Shown: positions 22,956 through 35,596, numbered from the stretch's first letter. The stretch is 64,000 nucleotides of DNA from Leuctra nigra (GCA_934045905.1 OW203762.1:19252345-19316344); one strand, 5' to 3'. Numbers and translations are program-made. The notes: generated by a model not told the origin, from the letters alone.

Positions 22956-23255
22956 ATGAAATTGAAAATTCAATATAAGCTTAGAGTTGTAAGTAACGGA
23001 ACATTTTATGAATATTCATATTTAAATATAGATGAAAATATGTTTAAAAAATTAATAAATATCAGTGATTCATCATATTCAAATTTTGAGTTTGATGTAA
23101 ATAATTCTAAATTATCTTTCAAAAAATATATCGTGCAACAGAAATGTCTTCCCTATATCAAAAAGTGGATTGCAACTGATGCGCCAGGCTATTTGTATGA
23201 CCTACATAGAACAACTGCTATTTTCCTGTTTTCTTCTCACTATGCGAAGTCGTAA
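22956..23255 (+). CDS. Unrecognised 99-codon open frame
   Basis: ATG to TAA, Lys/Ile/Tyr-rich product starting MKLKIQYKLRVVSNGTFYEY and ending LFSSHYAKS. It could be a small gene, an exon or a gene fragment. No splice or promoter evidence. Composition matches the AT-rich surroundings, so chance is possible. Confidence 0.25.
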   Translation: MKLKIQYKLRVVSNGTFYEYSYLNIDENMFKKLINISDSSYSNFEFDVNNSKLSFKKYIVQQKCLPYIKKWIATDAPGYLYDLHRTTAIFLFSSHYAKS

Positions 23256-23463
23256 CGATCAGTTTTGCATCAATACATCGCATTTACAGCTATTTTTGGT
23301 ACCTACGTGTAACGTATAAGCATTGATTAACTCATTATTGATTTTCACTTTTGAAAGTGAATTTTGACAATAGATTTCGTATTTACAAGTTGATTTGAAG
23401 TTATTATGTTTAATATTGACTGGTAGTTCGATGGTTGACTGGTTGTTCTAAATTTGACTGGTT

Positions 23464-24158
23464 GTCGCCTCATAATGTATTTGTTCTATGTCCAACAATT
23501 GCTGTTTCGAGAAAACGAGGGTTGAAGTTTGACAATTGATTAGACATGTATAATATTTTTTAAATCCTAAAATTTTGGCACTTATGTATCCATACGTATA
23601 TAAATTACATATTAATACATAAGATTTGTTTTCTGTACCCCATGGGGCCTGAGAAATGCACCCTAAAAATGGACATAGAACAATTGCATCTTTGGAGTTT
23701 GACGTTTGTGTTAAAAATAATGGTTTATGTCCAATTATTCACACGTTAAATTGAATCTTGAACATGATTATGACTTGATTCGAACAAAATTATGTTTCCT
23801 ACGTAATTTTTAGCACTCTACGTAATTGAGTTCTAGAATATATCTATACCGTGTGATACGATTTCTATGTCCATTCTATTGATTCTATGTCGATTTCAAT
23901 TACATGTGTTCTATGACCATGGACATAGAACACTTGAACACAAAGCGGCATGGTTTTTCATGGACTTAAACCAAATGAATATTCAAGAAGTGTATGTGTG
24001 GACATAAACCTAGTGTTTTCGGCTTCTCTATTCAAATTTATTATGAATTCGGATATACACTCTGTGGACATAGAACAAATGAACTCTGAAAAAAATATAA
24101 AATATATAACTCAGAAAAAGTGAAAATTGGACATAGAACAAATACATTATGAGGCGAC
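23464..24158. mobile_element. 695-bp TIR element with ggacatagaaca motif repeats
   Basis: 32-base perfect terminal inverted repeats: gtcgcctcataatgtatttg at the left and caaatacattatgaggcgac at the right. The interior repeats ggacatagaaca or its inverse tgttctatgtcc at least nine times. No coding capacity. Confidence 0.85.
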
Positions 24159-24503
24159 GTGGTCTAAAGCTGACTGATCTTCAATTAGCTTCAATTTAAT
24201 ATTATGCAAGTAACATATTTGTATAACCTTCAACATACCTAATCAACAGTTTTAATTCAATTATAATAATAAGATTTATAATGTTAATCCCACATGTCTA
24301 ATAGGAGATTAAAATGCATTCAAGTGCAATTAATTACGAGATACTGTTGATGTTGTTCTATAAAATTTGAATTTAATCCTTGGACAATACTAATCTATGA
24401 AAGCGTAGACTTTTAATACGTGTCTTGATTCATTGACTATCTTGTTTGCTTCTTAATTCAGGTATATTATGTAGAATGATTTTTTGGACGATGGATAACA
24501 CTA

Positions 24504-24937
24504 CGATGGTTAAGAAGCAATACCTCGTATCTCAATTTTTACCAAAATGACATTTTAATGTTAAAAATTTCAAATAAAAATAACGAATGTCATGGCAAAA
24601 GCTCGTATCTCAATTCCGTGAAACTGAACTGCAGCGCCACCTTGTAACTAAAAGATAAATTAAATGAGGCAAAACCTCGTAAGTCAATTTCTATTGAAAA
24701 TAATTAATGTAAGTCAAAAATTCTCAAATAATTATAATTAACTATACTAACAAATATTATGTAGTATATTTATTTTATTTTTGCACTTAAGCTCAATTTT
24801 AAAACTGGTTTTTATCCTCTCCTGAAAAGTAATAATTTTTGACTTAGGAGGTTTTGCTTCATAACCTAAAACTAGTTTTTATCCTCTCCTGAAAAGTAGT
24901 CATTTTTGACTTAGGAGGTGTTGCTTCTTAACCATCG
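24504..24937. mobile_element. TIR element with cgatggttaagaagcaa ends
   Basis: cgatggttaagaagcaatac at the left, gtgttgcttcttaaccatcg at the right. Contains two ~60-base direct repeats with tttttatcctctcctgaaaa. Confidence 0.78.
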
Positions 24938-25199
24938 ACTACTCAATTGATTTCATGAGATGATACATATTCTACTTTAAAAGATTTACACTTGTTACAA
25001 AATTCACAAATGTTATTATTAAACTTCTGAGGATCTCTTATAGGATCTCTTTATTAGGATCTCTTCCACAATTCAAGTAAAAAAATGTTCCATATCTAAT
25101 TTATTTTATCTGCGAATTTTTTTAAATTGATAAAAACTCAGTTCTTGAAAGGATTTCCAACGAACAAAAGTATTCAAGTATTCTTGAACTGTTGCGTGT

Positions 25200-25410
25200 A
25201 TAATTGGAAAATAAAAAATAAATGAAATTATAGACGGAAAATCATATCCCGCCTTGTCACTATATGTACCTAATGTTTATATTTACATTACAAAATACCG
25301 CCTGAGATAGGCATCTTCTTGCAATAGAAACTTGGTAAATCTACACTTTTGTGTGTGAAAGTAGTGTGTTATAAAAACATTATTCTGTTATTTTGAAAAA
25401 AAATTAAACG
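25200..25410 (+). repeat. Uninterrupted copy of the repeat split at 10380/12625
   Basis: gacggaaaatcatatcccgc through ataccgcctgagataggcat and ctacacttttgtg, without the 2-kb insertion. Confidence 0.75.
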
Positions 25411-26089
25411 AACTAAAAAATATATGCATATTCTACACTGAAAGAAAAAAAATATTACTGTTAGTGTTGTATGACAATTACAAAATTTCAACTGATCGTA
25501 AGATTTCCACTTTTAACCATAGGAGGATTTTGCTTAAAAAAAAACTACGGCAAACCAGACACTGAGTGGTCTTATTGTGCAAAATGTCAACCTCGTTCTA
25601 ACCCAAAAGTTGCTCATATAAAATTTAACCAGGAACTTGCTTAAGTTTTAGAATATTGCACGTTTTGAGTTTGACTTTGACACTCTGCCCATCGAATTTT
25701 CTCTTTCACAAACTAATAATCTTCTTGGCACATTTTTAGAAGCACTAGAGTAAAAATTCACCAAGAATGTGCAAGTCCTGCATTGCCACGTGGTGTGATA
25801 GTTATGATAATTAATATTGATTTATCGCTATGCATATTTGATCGATGCCGTCATCATTCGCCTATAAAAAATCCACCAAAAATCAAATGAATGGAATTAT
25901 TGAATGGACATCTTATCGTCCATCAAAAATTAATGAATCCATCAATCAAGGTTGTGTCTGAACTTTGTGATATGTCACATTAAGAGTTTAATCAATCACT
26001 GTGTTGACAAGTAGAATGCATGGTGAGGTAAGGAAAGAGAGTTGTTTACGCTGGCTGGAACACAGATGTGCCACAGTGCCATTGATCTT

Positions 26090-26133
26090 GTGATGGGATA
26101 TCTTGTGATGGGATATCTTGTGATGGGATTAGT
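26090..26133. repeat. Triple 17-bp direct repeat
   Basis: tcttgtgatgggatatc repeated two and a half times. Confidence 0.85.
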
Positions 26134-26339
26134 GGTGACGAAATCAGATGAGAATTGACATCTTCTAGAGCTATATAATCAGATTATGTTTTTTTTTATT
26201 CAATTCAGAAGATACCATTATAAATTGGCGATGACACATAAAAACTGTTATGTAGAGATCAGTATTATAATTTAGAACTGGTTTCTTCTGTCTCTCTGCC
26301 AAAATCAAACTTTTATTTGATTAAAAAATATTTTTTGAG

Positions 26340-26597
26340 TTGCAAAATATAATTTACCTTGAACCCTTTCGGACACAGCCCATAAAATTGTGTGGGTACC
26401 TAGCAGTTGACATCTGTGGAGAAAAACTAACAACTCAACTGTTGATGTTTGATGTATATTACCTACACAATCTTGTTGGGTCACAACTCTTAAAACTTAA
26501 TCCTCTATCTAGAAAAAATCAAGATTCCAAAAAATCTATCATAAATAATTATTTGCCTGGGTCTGAAAGGGCTAAGAGATGTTGTTTTTTGAAATAA
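26340..26597 (+). pseudogene. Possible retropepsin-like fragment of an LTR retrotransposon
   Basis: An open frame whose product (PFRTQPIKLCGYLAVDICGE, LMFDVYYLHNLVGSQLLKLN) has the spacing of the second half of a retroelement aspartic protease: a G..V-type strand, then V....NL(V/L)G..L. The Asp-Ser/Thr-Gly motif is not seen upstream and there is no reverse transcriptase nearby, so it would be a relic. Weak evidence. Confidence 0.3.
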
Positions 26598-26682
26598 TTG
26601 ATTCATAACATCGATAAAATAATATTTCATGCATCATACGGGATTTTGGCATTCACAATGCTCATTAGATACTTATTAACTA

Positions 26683-26745
26683 GGAAAACGCTAGGTGTTA
26701 CGCGTTGATAAGCGAGCACCAAAAAGGTGCAACACCTCGAACTGT
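26683..26745 (-). mobile_element. Family A 3' end fragment, reversed
   Basis: actaggaaaacgctaggtgt, cgcgttgataagcgagcac. No matching 5' end found to its right. Confidence 0.6.
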
Positions 26746-27599
26746 AATTCCCTTTACAGAAAATGTAAACAGATAAGCCAATTAAGGCCAATACATATCA
26801 CGTGACTTTATTTCTCTACATCCGATCAAAAGAAATAGTTACCTATGAGTACATACCTTACATCGTTCATGTTGAGTAATCCAAGGTGATTTATGAAGGA
26901 AATTCACTGCATACTGGAGCTTATCAATATTTGCAGTCAATATTATTTAATTTTGCAGTGGTTTTACAATAAAAACAACACAAATATCGTGTATACGTAC
27001 GCGTGTGAAGACTGTCAAAACCAAGTGCTGTTCGTTTAAACATTACATTCATAATAGTGGATATAATTAATATCTCAACATTTCGTTGGAAAGATGAAGA
27101 AAGAGCGCATGTTTTGTTGGCAAAATTGTGTCAGGTTTGTGATGCATATGTGCCCTTTTATTAGATTAAAGTTTGCTGTTCTTGGCAACTCATAGGATTT
27201 CCTTAAACTTCAGGTCTTGATTTGAGAATATTTAGGTGCAAGGAAGTAAAATCATCTAATAAGTTATTTTCGCAGTTCTTTTCTGCGTAGATTTGTTCCA
27301 ACAGATGTGTCCTAACTTATCTGATGAGTGAGAAGTATTTGCTAAACTGAACCCTTCCAAATGAAAATGTGTAGCTTTTTGGTTGAAAAGTCACGTGATA
27401 TGCAGCCACCTTAAAGGCACAAACCACAAATCTTTATTAAATAACAATTACTCAGATTTTCATTTCAACTTTGAAATACATATAACTCTGGAGGCCAATT
27501 CTTGAGCCTTCACGTTTTGAAACCGTTTACGTTTTCATTGTATAAAACGTAATCCTCAATAATTGAGGATTGACATTTTGCAGTGACATTTTCAGTGAT

Positions 27600-29205
27600 T
27601 ATGGCATAGTATAAAGATCAGCCCGTTCACTCCTTCACGTAGTAGCGTCACTCCAGGATGAAACTGGTTTCAGCGCCGATGGTGGCGCCCCAAGTAGCCA
27701 CCTTAGTGCAACTCATTTTCAAGGGATGAAAAAATGCCGCCAGAAATTCAAATGGTTCAGTGAATTCGCAATATATTTGATAAATATTTATGATATTAAA
27801 TCATTTTTGTAATTCAAAGAAAACTCATGATATAACTATTTAATATTTATTACATTCAATGATATTACACGCTATAAATGCAATTATAATTGACAAGTGT
27901 TACTGTAGCAGGTTTAGTCAGTTGGTCCTAGATTGGTCAGTCTATTACAAAAAAAACATACATTATTTTATTACTCCCAATGTCTATGTGTCTTCCATGG
28001 CTTTATTAACACAAGTAGAAATGATTGAACAGTTAATTTCAGATTCCAAATAAAACACAGCTCTCTTTGCACAAAACACTTTGAGGTAGACCAATGTGCA
28101 ATGCACTATCCATATGATTAGTGTTACATTTGGATGCTATTACAACTCAATTTGAGGTGCCAAACCTATGAGGTATTATGCCTAGATAATAGATATTATA
28201 TCATACTACACTACCTATGTGTTACCTAGATATAGACATAATATACATCTTGATACTCACTGTCAACATTGTGATCAAAAAGTATTTCACTAGAATCAAA
28301 TTGTTTTGAGGTAAAACTATGCTACTTAGAAATAGGTAGGTAGGTAAGTCTTTTTCTTATTGAATAGTGCAAGCCGTGATTTAGATAAATGTTTATTCAG
28401 TTAGCATACCTTACAGATGCTTACAGATCGTAGAATATACAGATACAAGCCAAACAAAGAGAAGACACTTTTCCTACCACAGACATCCAACACACGAAAC
28501 AACAACACTTCACATCGAAATCTTCTCTTGCAATTTGTCAGCTTGTATTGGCGAAAGTCAAACTTATTGTTCAATATACCTAGTTATGAAGGAGTGTAAA
28601 GTCTTCCAGTTTGACGTGTGGTGATCGTAGGTTTGACTGAACTGCATTCAAACTGTTTCGTAGCATCGAGTTGACAGGAGCCTAGGCCGCCTCTGCCAAG
28701 ACTGTCGTATCATTCTTCTTTCGTCACGAACTGTCAGTTGTCGGGCGAGATCAGAATCCGGACTGTTTCTCCAAATCTATGTTCAAAGATAAAGTATAGG
28801 TATAATTAATTAACTTAAACGAAAAGTATGCATCTTACTCAGTTAATTTATGGGAGAGAAAATGAGTGTTACTAACCTTCATCCAGTCTCTGCGCCGCGT
28901 CGTGATGTCTTCTATCTTTCGAATTTCACAGTATTTTGCAACAAAAACTGATTTACGTGAAGCTAACTTTACCATTTTATATTGTGTACTAAGTGTCACA
29001 TGTCACAAGCAGCACTATTTAATAGTAAATAGTGAAATTATGCAAAAAGACGTCAATCTTGGCTGTGTTTACATGCAAATGTCAACGTTGAAGTGCTGTT
29101 TACTACTGTGGTTACTAGGGGCGCCACCGTCGACATTTGAAACTAGCGCGCCAATGTTAAATTGGCTAAGTGACGCTACTATGCAGATGAATATACTATG
29201 ATTAT
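27600..29205. mobile_element. Possible TIR element with diverged ends
   Basis: Left catagtataaagatcagccc, tagtagcgtcact and ggtggcgccc match, inverted, ggggcgccacc, agtgacgctacta and atactatg near 29110-29205. The first 28 bases recur alone at about 36196. The open frames inside (27859, 28417, 28866) have no support. Confidence 0.45.
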
Positions 29206-30037
29206 GGTCCATATGCCTTTCTTTATAAACATTACGTAGAAGATTGCGATGCTACGATACCACACCTGCTTAACTACACAAACAGACAGACAGACAGAAA
29301 GACGGACAGAAAAACAAGGATTCGAGCCGTAAGTTTAAAGAGGAGAAGCTTGCTCCGCTACTTTATGTAGATTTAGGACAAAGATATGTTTTTTTGTGCA
29401 TTGATTTTGTCAAGACAATATTACACTTTCATCATAGAAGTATTGTTTTTGATTGAGATAACAATCGAAGTTCTTTACACGTCATTTTACAATCCAATTA
29501 AAGTGATAAAATAAACAATGATGGACATGATAACCAAAAAGAACTAGAATTCCTTACTTAAAAAAAATCACATTCAGTGTAGGTACAATTGTTCTGAAAC
29601 AATGTGTCTTTAACATTTACTCTTGAAAGAGCTGATTATAGGTACAAAAAAAGCTCTGAAAAAAATAATTATTTTAGACTAAAAACAACTTGACCTCATG
29701 AGAATGTTATTTTGAAATTTTACCGCCAAATCATTACAGGTGGCGCTGTGATCGTCAACATTTTGGCGCGTGGAAAGTGAGGTTACGAAATGAAGTGAAC
29801 TTGTGTTGAACTGTCATTCTGCAAGCACGTGATTTTTGCATTTGTTTTACTTTTCATCCCTTCTCACACCGGTTTATTTATATGGCAAACTGCTTATCGT
29901 ATTTGCGATGTTATGTGATACGTTTTTGGTCTGTTTGCTGTTATTTCACGCTTGTAACAATGTATTTCAAATGTGAGGTTATGGATTTTTGCCACACTTT
30001 CCTTATTCTCTCCATATTGAAGACCTATTGACCAAAT
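29206..30037 (+). promoter_or_regulatory. Presumed promoter and 5' region of the uncharacterised gene
   Basis: Starts with a (gaca)n-containing stretch at 29285-29310. No TATA box is evident near 29750-30037. The sequence around 29740-29790 is locally GC-richer (tggcgctgtg, ttttggcgcgtgg). Exact start unknown. Confidence 0.3.
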
Positions 30038-30073
30038 ATGCGTGGAAACAGTCGATTTATAGAATATCTTAAG
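30038..30073 (+). CDS. Uncharacterised gene exon 1 (first 12 codons)
   Basis: ATG in a favourable context (A at -3) encodes MRGNSRFIEYLK and runs into a gtttgt donor in phase 0, matching the GTG-starting exon 2. The start is inferred from this junction. A further upstream non-coding exon cannot be excluded. Confidence 0.65.
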
Positions 30074-33000
30074 GTTTGTTATTTTTATTATTATAAACTA
30101 AATCCAAATAATTCATATTGAGATGATGATGAGGATGCAGGTTTGTCCAACTTAGTGCCTACACACCTAGGTACTAGGTACTTAGTAGTAGGTAGGTAGG
30201 TACCTACCTACTTCAGCTATGACCTACTTACCATGTAAGCATACTAGGTAGGACCTAGGTACCATCTACGTTGCAAATGTCTACTGATGAAAATAAATAC
30301 AAAAGGTAACTACCTATACCTACCTGGTTGCCATGTCTGGTATTAGATGAAACAATGCTAACGATGGGCAAGATTACAATAATTGATTCCGTTCATCATT
30401 CCCTTCTGTCGCATCTTCTCTCCATTCAAAATAATCTCCTTCTTCAGCTGATATTGTAGTTCACTGGAACATGTGCAATGCAAGCATCAGAAGAGGATCT
30501 GGGAAGAGAGGATCATTGTCTTGTCAAGCTATAGAACATTCTCCATCAGTGTGGTGTGATTGCCAATAGCAAGTGGCAGTTTTATTGAAGGTTTCATGAA
30601 CATTTCAGGTGGGGACCGATGTTATCACTCTCGAGATACGATTAGTCGAAGCAATAACTGAGAGTTGCCTGGAGCCTAGCAACAAGTGGCTGCAACCTGG
30701 TGATTGGGATGAAGTTTATCAAGTCTTGAACAATGCTGCTCGAGATCATTTGTCACCAACGCGAGGTTATTCCAGCTACTACGGCAAATCCAAAGTTGTC
30801 CATTGCAAATCCACTCGGGTTGCGTAAGTAATCATTCTTACCTAATTCTTTACGTTGGCGGAGAAAATGAAACAACAGGTACCTAATCATCAGTCAAATT
30901 TATTAGTGATTTCATTTATAGCACAAGACTTTGCTGTTTGTTAGATGAACATCATGGTAGGTTACTACCCAGTAGAGTATTCAAGATTTCTTTCATATCG
31001 TAGGTATTAATTAAACAATTTATTTTGATTTATTGAAATTGCTATTGCCCACAACACAGCAAGTACTTACCTTTGAGAACATTCACTACCTACCTACATT
31101 AATGAATGCTGTTTTTTTAATAAAAACTTTCTGAGAGTCTGGGATTATGAAGAGATGTACAAAATGAAAATATCTGATCAAACATAAGACCTCACTTGCC
31201 CTCTTGCCATGAGAGGTTCCGAGTTGAAGTCTGATTTGGCTGTATATTTAGCACATCCTTTATCATTCACTTGTCACTGCAAACTATGGAACTACCTACA
31301 CCAAGTTGGAGCTTAAATGATCATCTAGTTAATTATTAGGTATGAGGTGGTCAGTTAACTCGTTGTAAATTTCTCAATAATTTTTTTCGTAGAAATTTCT
31401 TGGATGGAGAATTTTTTCTACCAAATATCAAGAGAAATTTCTCTGTTAGAGAATTTTAGGAGATTTTTTTAATGAATATCAAGAGACATTCCTCCGATGC
31501 CCCCCCCCCCCTTCCTACGTGCCTGATAAATTTACCAAGTGTTGTATTATATTGTATAGGGGTTTTCATGTTATTTTCACTTCATGTTCTTAATTTTAAA
31601 TTATTATTCTTATTTGATGTTATTGAATATTGTTATACTGTGTCCAAATGGTAATCATTTTATAATGACAGTGTTTTCTTAATGAAAGTTTTCTCTACAA
31701 TCCCTGGTTCCATGGATAGAATCGGGGGGGGGGGGGGGGGGGGGGTTGTGTCCACTGGCTAGGGTAATAGGGTAGAGGTAGTTACTGGTTGGTATGGGAA
31801 GGGGGGGGGGGGGGGGCAGCATCTTGTGTTTCCTTGTTATCCTCGTACATTAGCTCCTTGAATTTCCTTACAGTTTTATAATATGAAACACATTTACCAC
31901 AAGGAATATTGCACTGCAGTATTGAAGTGCATAGCCTAAAATTAAAAAAAAATTAAAAAGTGCAATTTACACTATTTTCAGTTTGGATAATATTTTGCTA
32001 GGGAACTGTGGTAGGTACAAATGCAATAATAAATATCGTGACCCTGCTTCCAACTATTGTCGGACAATAGTTGGATTTTTTTTTTTTTACAAATGCAATA
32101 AATTGCATTATCTAATCCTCTATATTATTTTCAGCTTTCAATTCAAGAAATGCTCGGCTTCCTATCAGAAACTGTTGGAGCCATTTGAATGTGATTATGA
32201 TAATCCAGAAGATGCTCTTTCTTCATCAGGTCAGTATAGCACTCTCATTGGTTTAGGGAAGGTGAATTCAAGTTACAGTCTGTAGCAGGCATATGAAAAA
32301 GCTCTCCGACTCTGTATAGTGATTGGATTAGGGCATGGCAAATTGAAAAAGGAACAAAACATTATTAAAATTTTTAAATCCTACGAGATTGAGGAATTAT
32401 TAGATGTGCACAGGCGCGTAGGAACTAAATTTGCAAGGGGCATAAGATTGTAAAATAACTTGAGCTGGACATACTAAGTGTCTAAGAAGACAATGGGGGG
32501 TCTGGGGGGAGGGGCCCCCAGAAAAATGTGGGTCCTAGGCACACAGCCCCGGATTTTTTTTTGATATTCAGACATCAATTTGGTGCATTTCTAGTTTCTA
32601 CGCGATTTTAACACTTTTTAAGCAAATTTTTTTCTAGACACATAAATGTATAAGAACATAGGGAGGGGAATTGAATCAGAGGGGGGGGGGGGGGATTTCC
32701 CCCCCATCCCCCCCCCCCTTCCTACGCGCCTGGATGTGCACCACAACATTCTAGACAGATAGTGGAAAATGTTTAAAGCCTTGATAACCTGTAACTTCAA
32801 GGACGGATTATGTTATTATTATAGTCAGTCTAAGTCTAGTCATCCTACTTAGAAGTGTAGTTGGCTCGAGAAATGGATTTAATGACGTCACATCACTGTG
32901 ACCACGGAGTTATGACTCAAACATCATGAACTTGAAGCTCTCATTGCAGAGTGTAAGTCCTGCCTGTGGACATGTAGTATTTTTAGATTCAAGTGCATCG

Positions 33001-35596
33001 CATCCTGCTCGGTCTTTTGTAACGGCCACACATTTTCACACTCAGATTCCAGGCCATTTTTGCCGCAGTACATCCCTGGACTTTACAACCAGTTTTATAC
33101 CTGAATGCATGGTTCTAAAACAGATTGTACTAAATGTACTATATTGTGGTTTTTGTAACTGACACAATTATAATTTTTTTTACCGCAGATAATGCTTGGC
33201 TCTCGGTAACACCTCATACTGACATGCTCGTTGCGTCTGTGATCCCAAAGTGAGTAAGATCTATACAATCAGTGGTGTAACTCTCACTTAAGTTAATAAC
33301 ATCCTTAAGCTAATGATTTTTCTTGATTCTTTGCAGTAGACCGACTGCTGCGAATCTAACAGATACTTGCACCTTCTCATTTTCAACGCCATACAATAAG
33401 GTTAGTCTCAATAAGAAGTCTTTGTTCATCGACAGCTGTGACAATAGCAAGACACAAGAGCGGAACAATTCTCAAGTGATTCCAGACAGTGACGAAGATA
33501 GAATCAGATGCAAGTATGAAGCCGATGAAGAAGATATGTTTCGTTATGATGATGATTCACAGTGTGCACAGAAATGGGATGATGAGTATCCATCGCCATG
33601 TCCACTTAGCCCTAAACCATCATTGAATTCCGAGGAACAATCTGAAGAAGCAATCAGACCGTACAAATCTTCAGGAGATACATCCCAAGAATTAGATTAC
33701 AAAGATATGAACAGGCTCGACAACAATTCACAACAATGCAATGTTGATTCTCCACTTATCCATAAACCGTTATTGAACAATAAGATACATTCCCACAAAA
33801 CAATCAGACCGTACTACAAATCTTCAGAAGAAACATCCCCCGACTTAGATTACAAAGACAAGTCACAACAAAAAGATGTTAATTCCCCATCAATAAGTCC
33901 ATTTATCCGCAACCCATCATTGAAGAATAAGAAACACTCCCGGAAAACAATCAGACCCTACATATTATATTCAGGAATACCATCCCAAGATTTAGATGAT
34001 AAAGATAAAAAGAGGCTCAACAAAAATTCACTACAAGGGAATGAAGATTCCCAGACACTGAGGCCACCTAGCCCCAAACCACCATTGGATTATGAGAAAC
34101 AATCCGATAAAATAATCCGACCCTGCAAATCGTCAGAAGAAACATCCCAAGAATTAGATCACTACTTCAATAGCCTTGACGACAATACCCAACAAAGGGA
34201 TGAAGATTCCCAGTTACTGAGTCCACCTAGTCCTAAGCCACCATTCGATTATGAGAAATCTGACAAAACAATCCAACCTTCCACATCTTCAGAAAAAGCA
34301 GCCAAAGAATTAGATTACGACTTTAATAGCCTCGAGAACAAACCACAACAATGGGATGAAGAATCCCAATCTTCAATCTACCAACCACTATCGAATTATG
34401 ATGATCATTCCCACAAGACGATCACACCCTACAAATCTTCAGAAGAGCCACCACAAGAATTGAACGATACAGATTGTAGCCAGGACTCCGATATTGATGG
34501 CGACAAACCTGCTTCGTGCAAATCGGAAGACGATTTTTCCTCTGATGAAGCAGAACGGTCTTACTCTCAAGAAGATTTTGAGTCTCGTATTTTTCTACCA
34601 AACAAAGCAAGTACTTCAGCATCAGATTCCCCAATCCTTCCTTCTAGTTCAAACGACATGGCTTCTATTAATTTGGACACTGAATCGGATTCAGATTCAG
34701 GTTGCAATTACATAGACATTCTAAAGAATGTTGGAAATCAAGGGAATGTCAAGAAGACTGAACGGAAGCCAGCTGCAAGTTCTGCGACAGATTCTGCCTG
34801 CCTGGCCAAGTCGAATGCACCTCCTCTAGATGTACATCCCATCTTCAAGCGCCAGAGCACACACCGCAAAGGAAGTGGGGTGAACAAGCGTCGCAAACTC
34901 TTCGAGGGAAACAATGAAGATATAAGGGTGGATATTCAAAAACTGAAAAAGAAAAGGGTTTCCAAACCTCGAAAGAAATCGGCAACAATTGAAGATGATC
35001 AAGTTAAAAGACGAATTACGGAATATTTCTGTAAAATTGAAGAGAAAGCTTCCTTGCGTTTTGCTAACACGAATGGGCATAAAGAACTACCGGAAGAAAA
35101 GAAATTGACACGAGTTTTAAAACCTGCAAATCTAAATTCTTCCGAGAGTGACAAAAATCTTAAAATCGATGATAAAGTAATTGTTGTGGACGATGCAACT
35201 GACGATGATGAAAGCGTTACCAGTTACGACTTGAGGCATTTATCTCTCGAAGATCTAGAGATTGCTTTCGTAAGGAACAAGACCTACCTCCACAAGCTAT
35301 TTAAAGGTAAATTTGAATGCAACCGCCACGAACAGTATAAGAAGGGTGGTGCTGCTAGGAGGGAACTCAACTACTCGTTTGCTACACTTCCTTTCGATCA
35401 CAGCCAGCAAGAGCACATGTGTAATCTTATAATGAAGAAATTCTGTAATAACTCCCTAACGTTCCTCGATTACGTGTTGAAGGTCCTACTGCCTGAACTG
35501 GCAACGAAGATATTCATGGACAGAAATGACTTGAATCATGAAGATGCTTTGAACAAGATATGTGAGGTGTATACTGCAGCTGCTGAGAAAATGTAA
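30038..35596 (+). CDS. Uncharacterised 888-aa protein with internal repeats, five exons
   Basis: Exons 30038-30073, 30609-30823, 32135-32229, 33189-33249 and 33337-35596 join with phases 0, 2, 1, 2 at GT-AG borders and end in TAA. I do not recognise the family. Residues 1-150 (MRGNSRFIEYLK, then DVITLEIRLVEAITES and later VHCKSTRVAFQFKKC) look folded. Residues ~220-522 form six degenerate ~50-residue acidic/proline repeats around SPKPxLDYEKQSxKxIRPxKSSEETSQELD. Basic patches near 640-660 (VNKRRKLFEG) and 672-684 (KKKRVSKPRKKS) suggest nuclear localisation. Residues ~765-888 look like a compact helical domain (TFLDYVLKVLLPELATKIFM). The middle is Ser/Asp-rich and probably disordered and phosphorylated. 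A nuclear scaffold or DNA-associated role is inference only. Confidence 0.82.
30609..30823 (+). CDS. Uncharacterised gene exon 2
   Basis: Preceded by atttcag and followed by gtaagt after GTT GC (phase 2). Encodes VGTDVITLEIRLVEAITES, a tryptophan-containing WLQPGDWDEVYQVL helix and VVHCKSTRVA. Confidence 0.85.
31725..31817. repeat. Two poly-G tracts in intron 2 of the uncharacterised gene
   Basis: Runs of about 20 and 17 G. The number of bases is probably unreliable in assembly. Confidence 0.8.
32135..32229 (+). CDS. Uncharacterised gene exon 3
   Basis: Preceded by ttttcag and followed by gtcagt. Encodes FQFKKCSASYQKLLEPFECD and DYDNPEDALSSS. Phases 2 in and 1 out fit both neighbours. Confidence 0.85.
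32411..32732. mobile_element. hAT-type MITE with perfect 8-bp target duplication
   Basis: Ends CAGGCGCGTAGGAA and TTCCTACGCGCCTG, flanked by GATGTGCA at 32403-32410 and 32733-32740. Contains G and C homopolymers. In intron 3 of the uncharacterised gene. A lone related end (ccccttcctacgtgcctg) lies at about 31505-31527. Confidence 0.85.
33189..33249 (+). CDS. Uncharacterised gene exon 4
   Basis: A 61-base exon between a tttaccgcag acceptor and a gtgagt donor. Encodes DNAWLSVTPHTDMLVASVIP. It would be missed without joining phases. Confidence 0.83.
33337..35596 (+). CDS. Uncharacterised gene exon 5 (753 codons including stop)
   Basis: A long terminal exon after a tttgcag acceptor. The split codon gives Asn, then RPTAANLTDTCTFSFSTPYN. 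It holds the six internal repeats (33587-34496), the basic patches and the C-terminal domain, and ends at TAA 35594-35596. It is the longest open frame in the window. Confidence 0.9.
33587..34496 (+). repeat. Six degenerate in-frame coding repeats (~45-54 codons each)
   Basis: Units begin near 33587, 33746, 33883, 34051, 34213 and 34369. Each has Pro-rich start, an acidic/His-Ser centre with (K/D)KTIRPY-like core, KSSEETSQELD, then an Asn/Gln-rich tail. Repeats 4 and 5 are the most alike. Confidence 0.85.
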
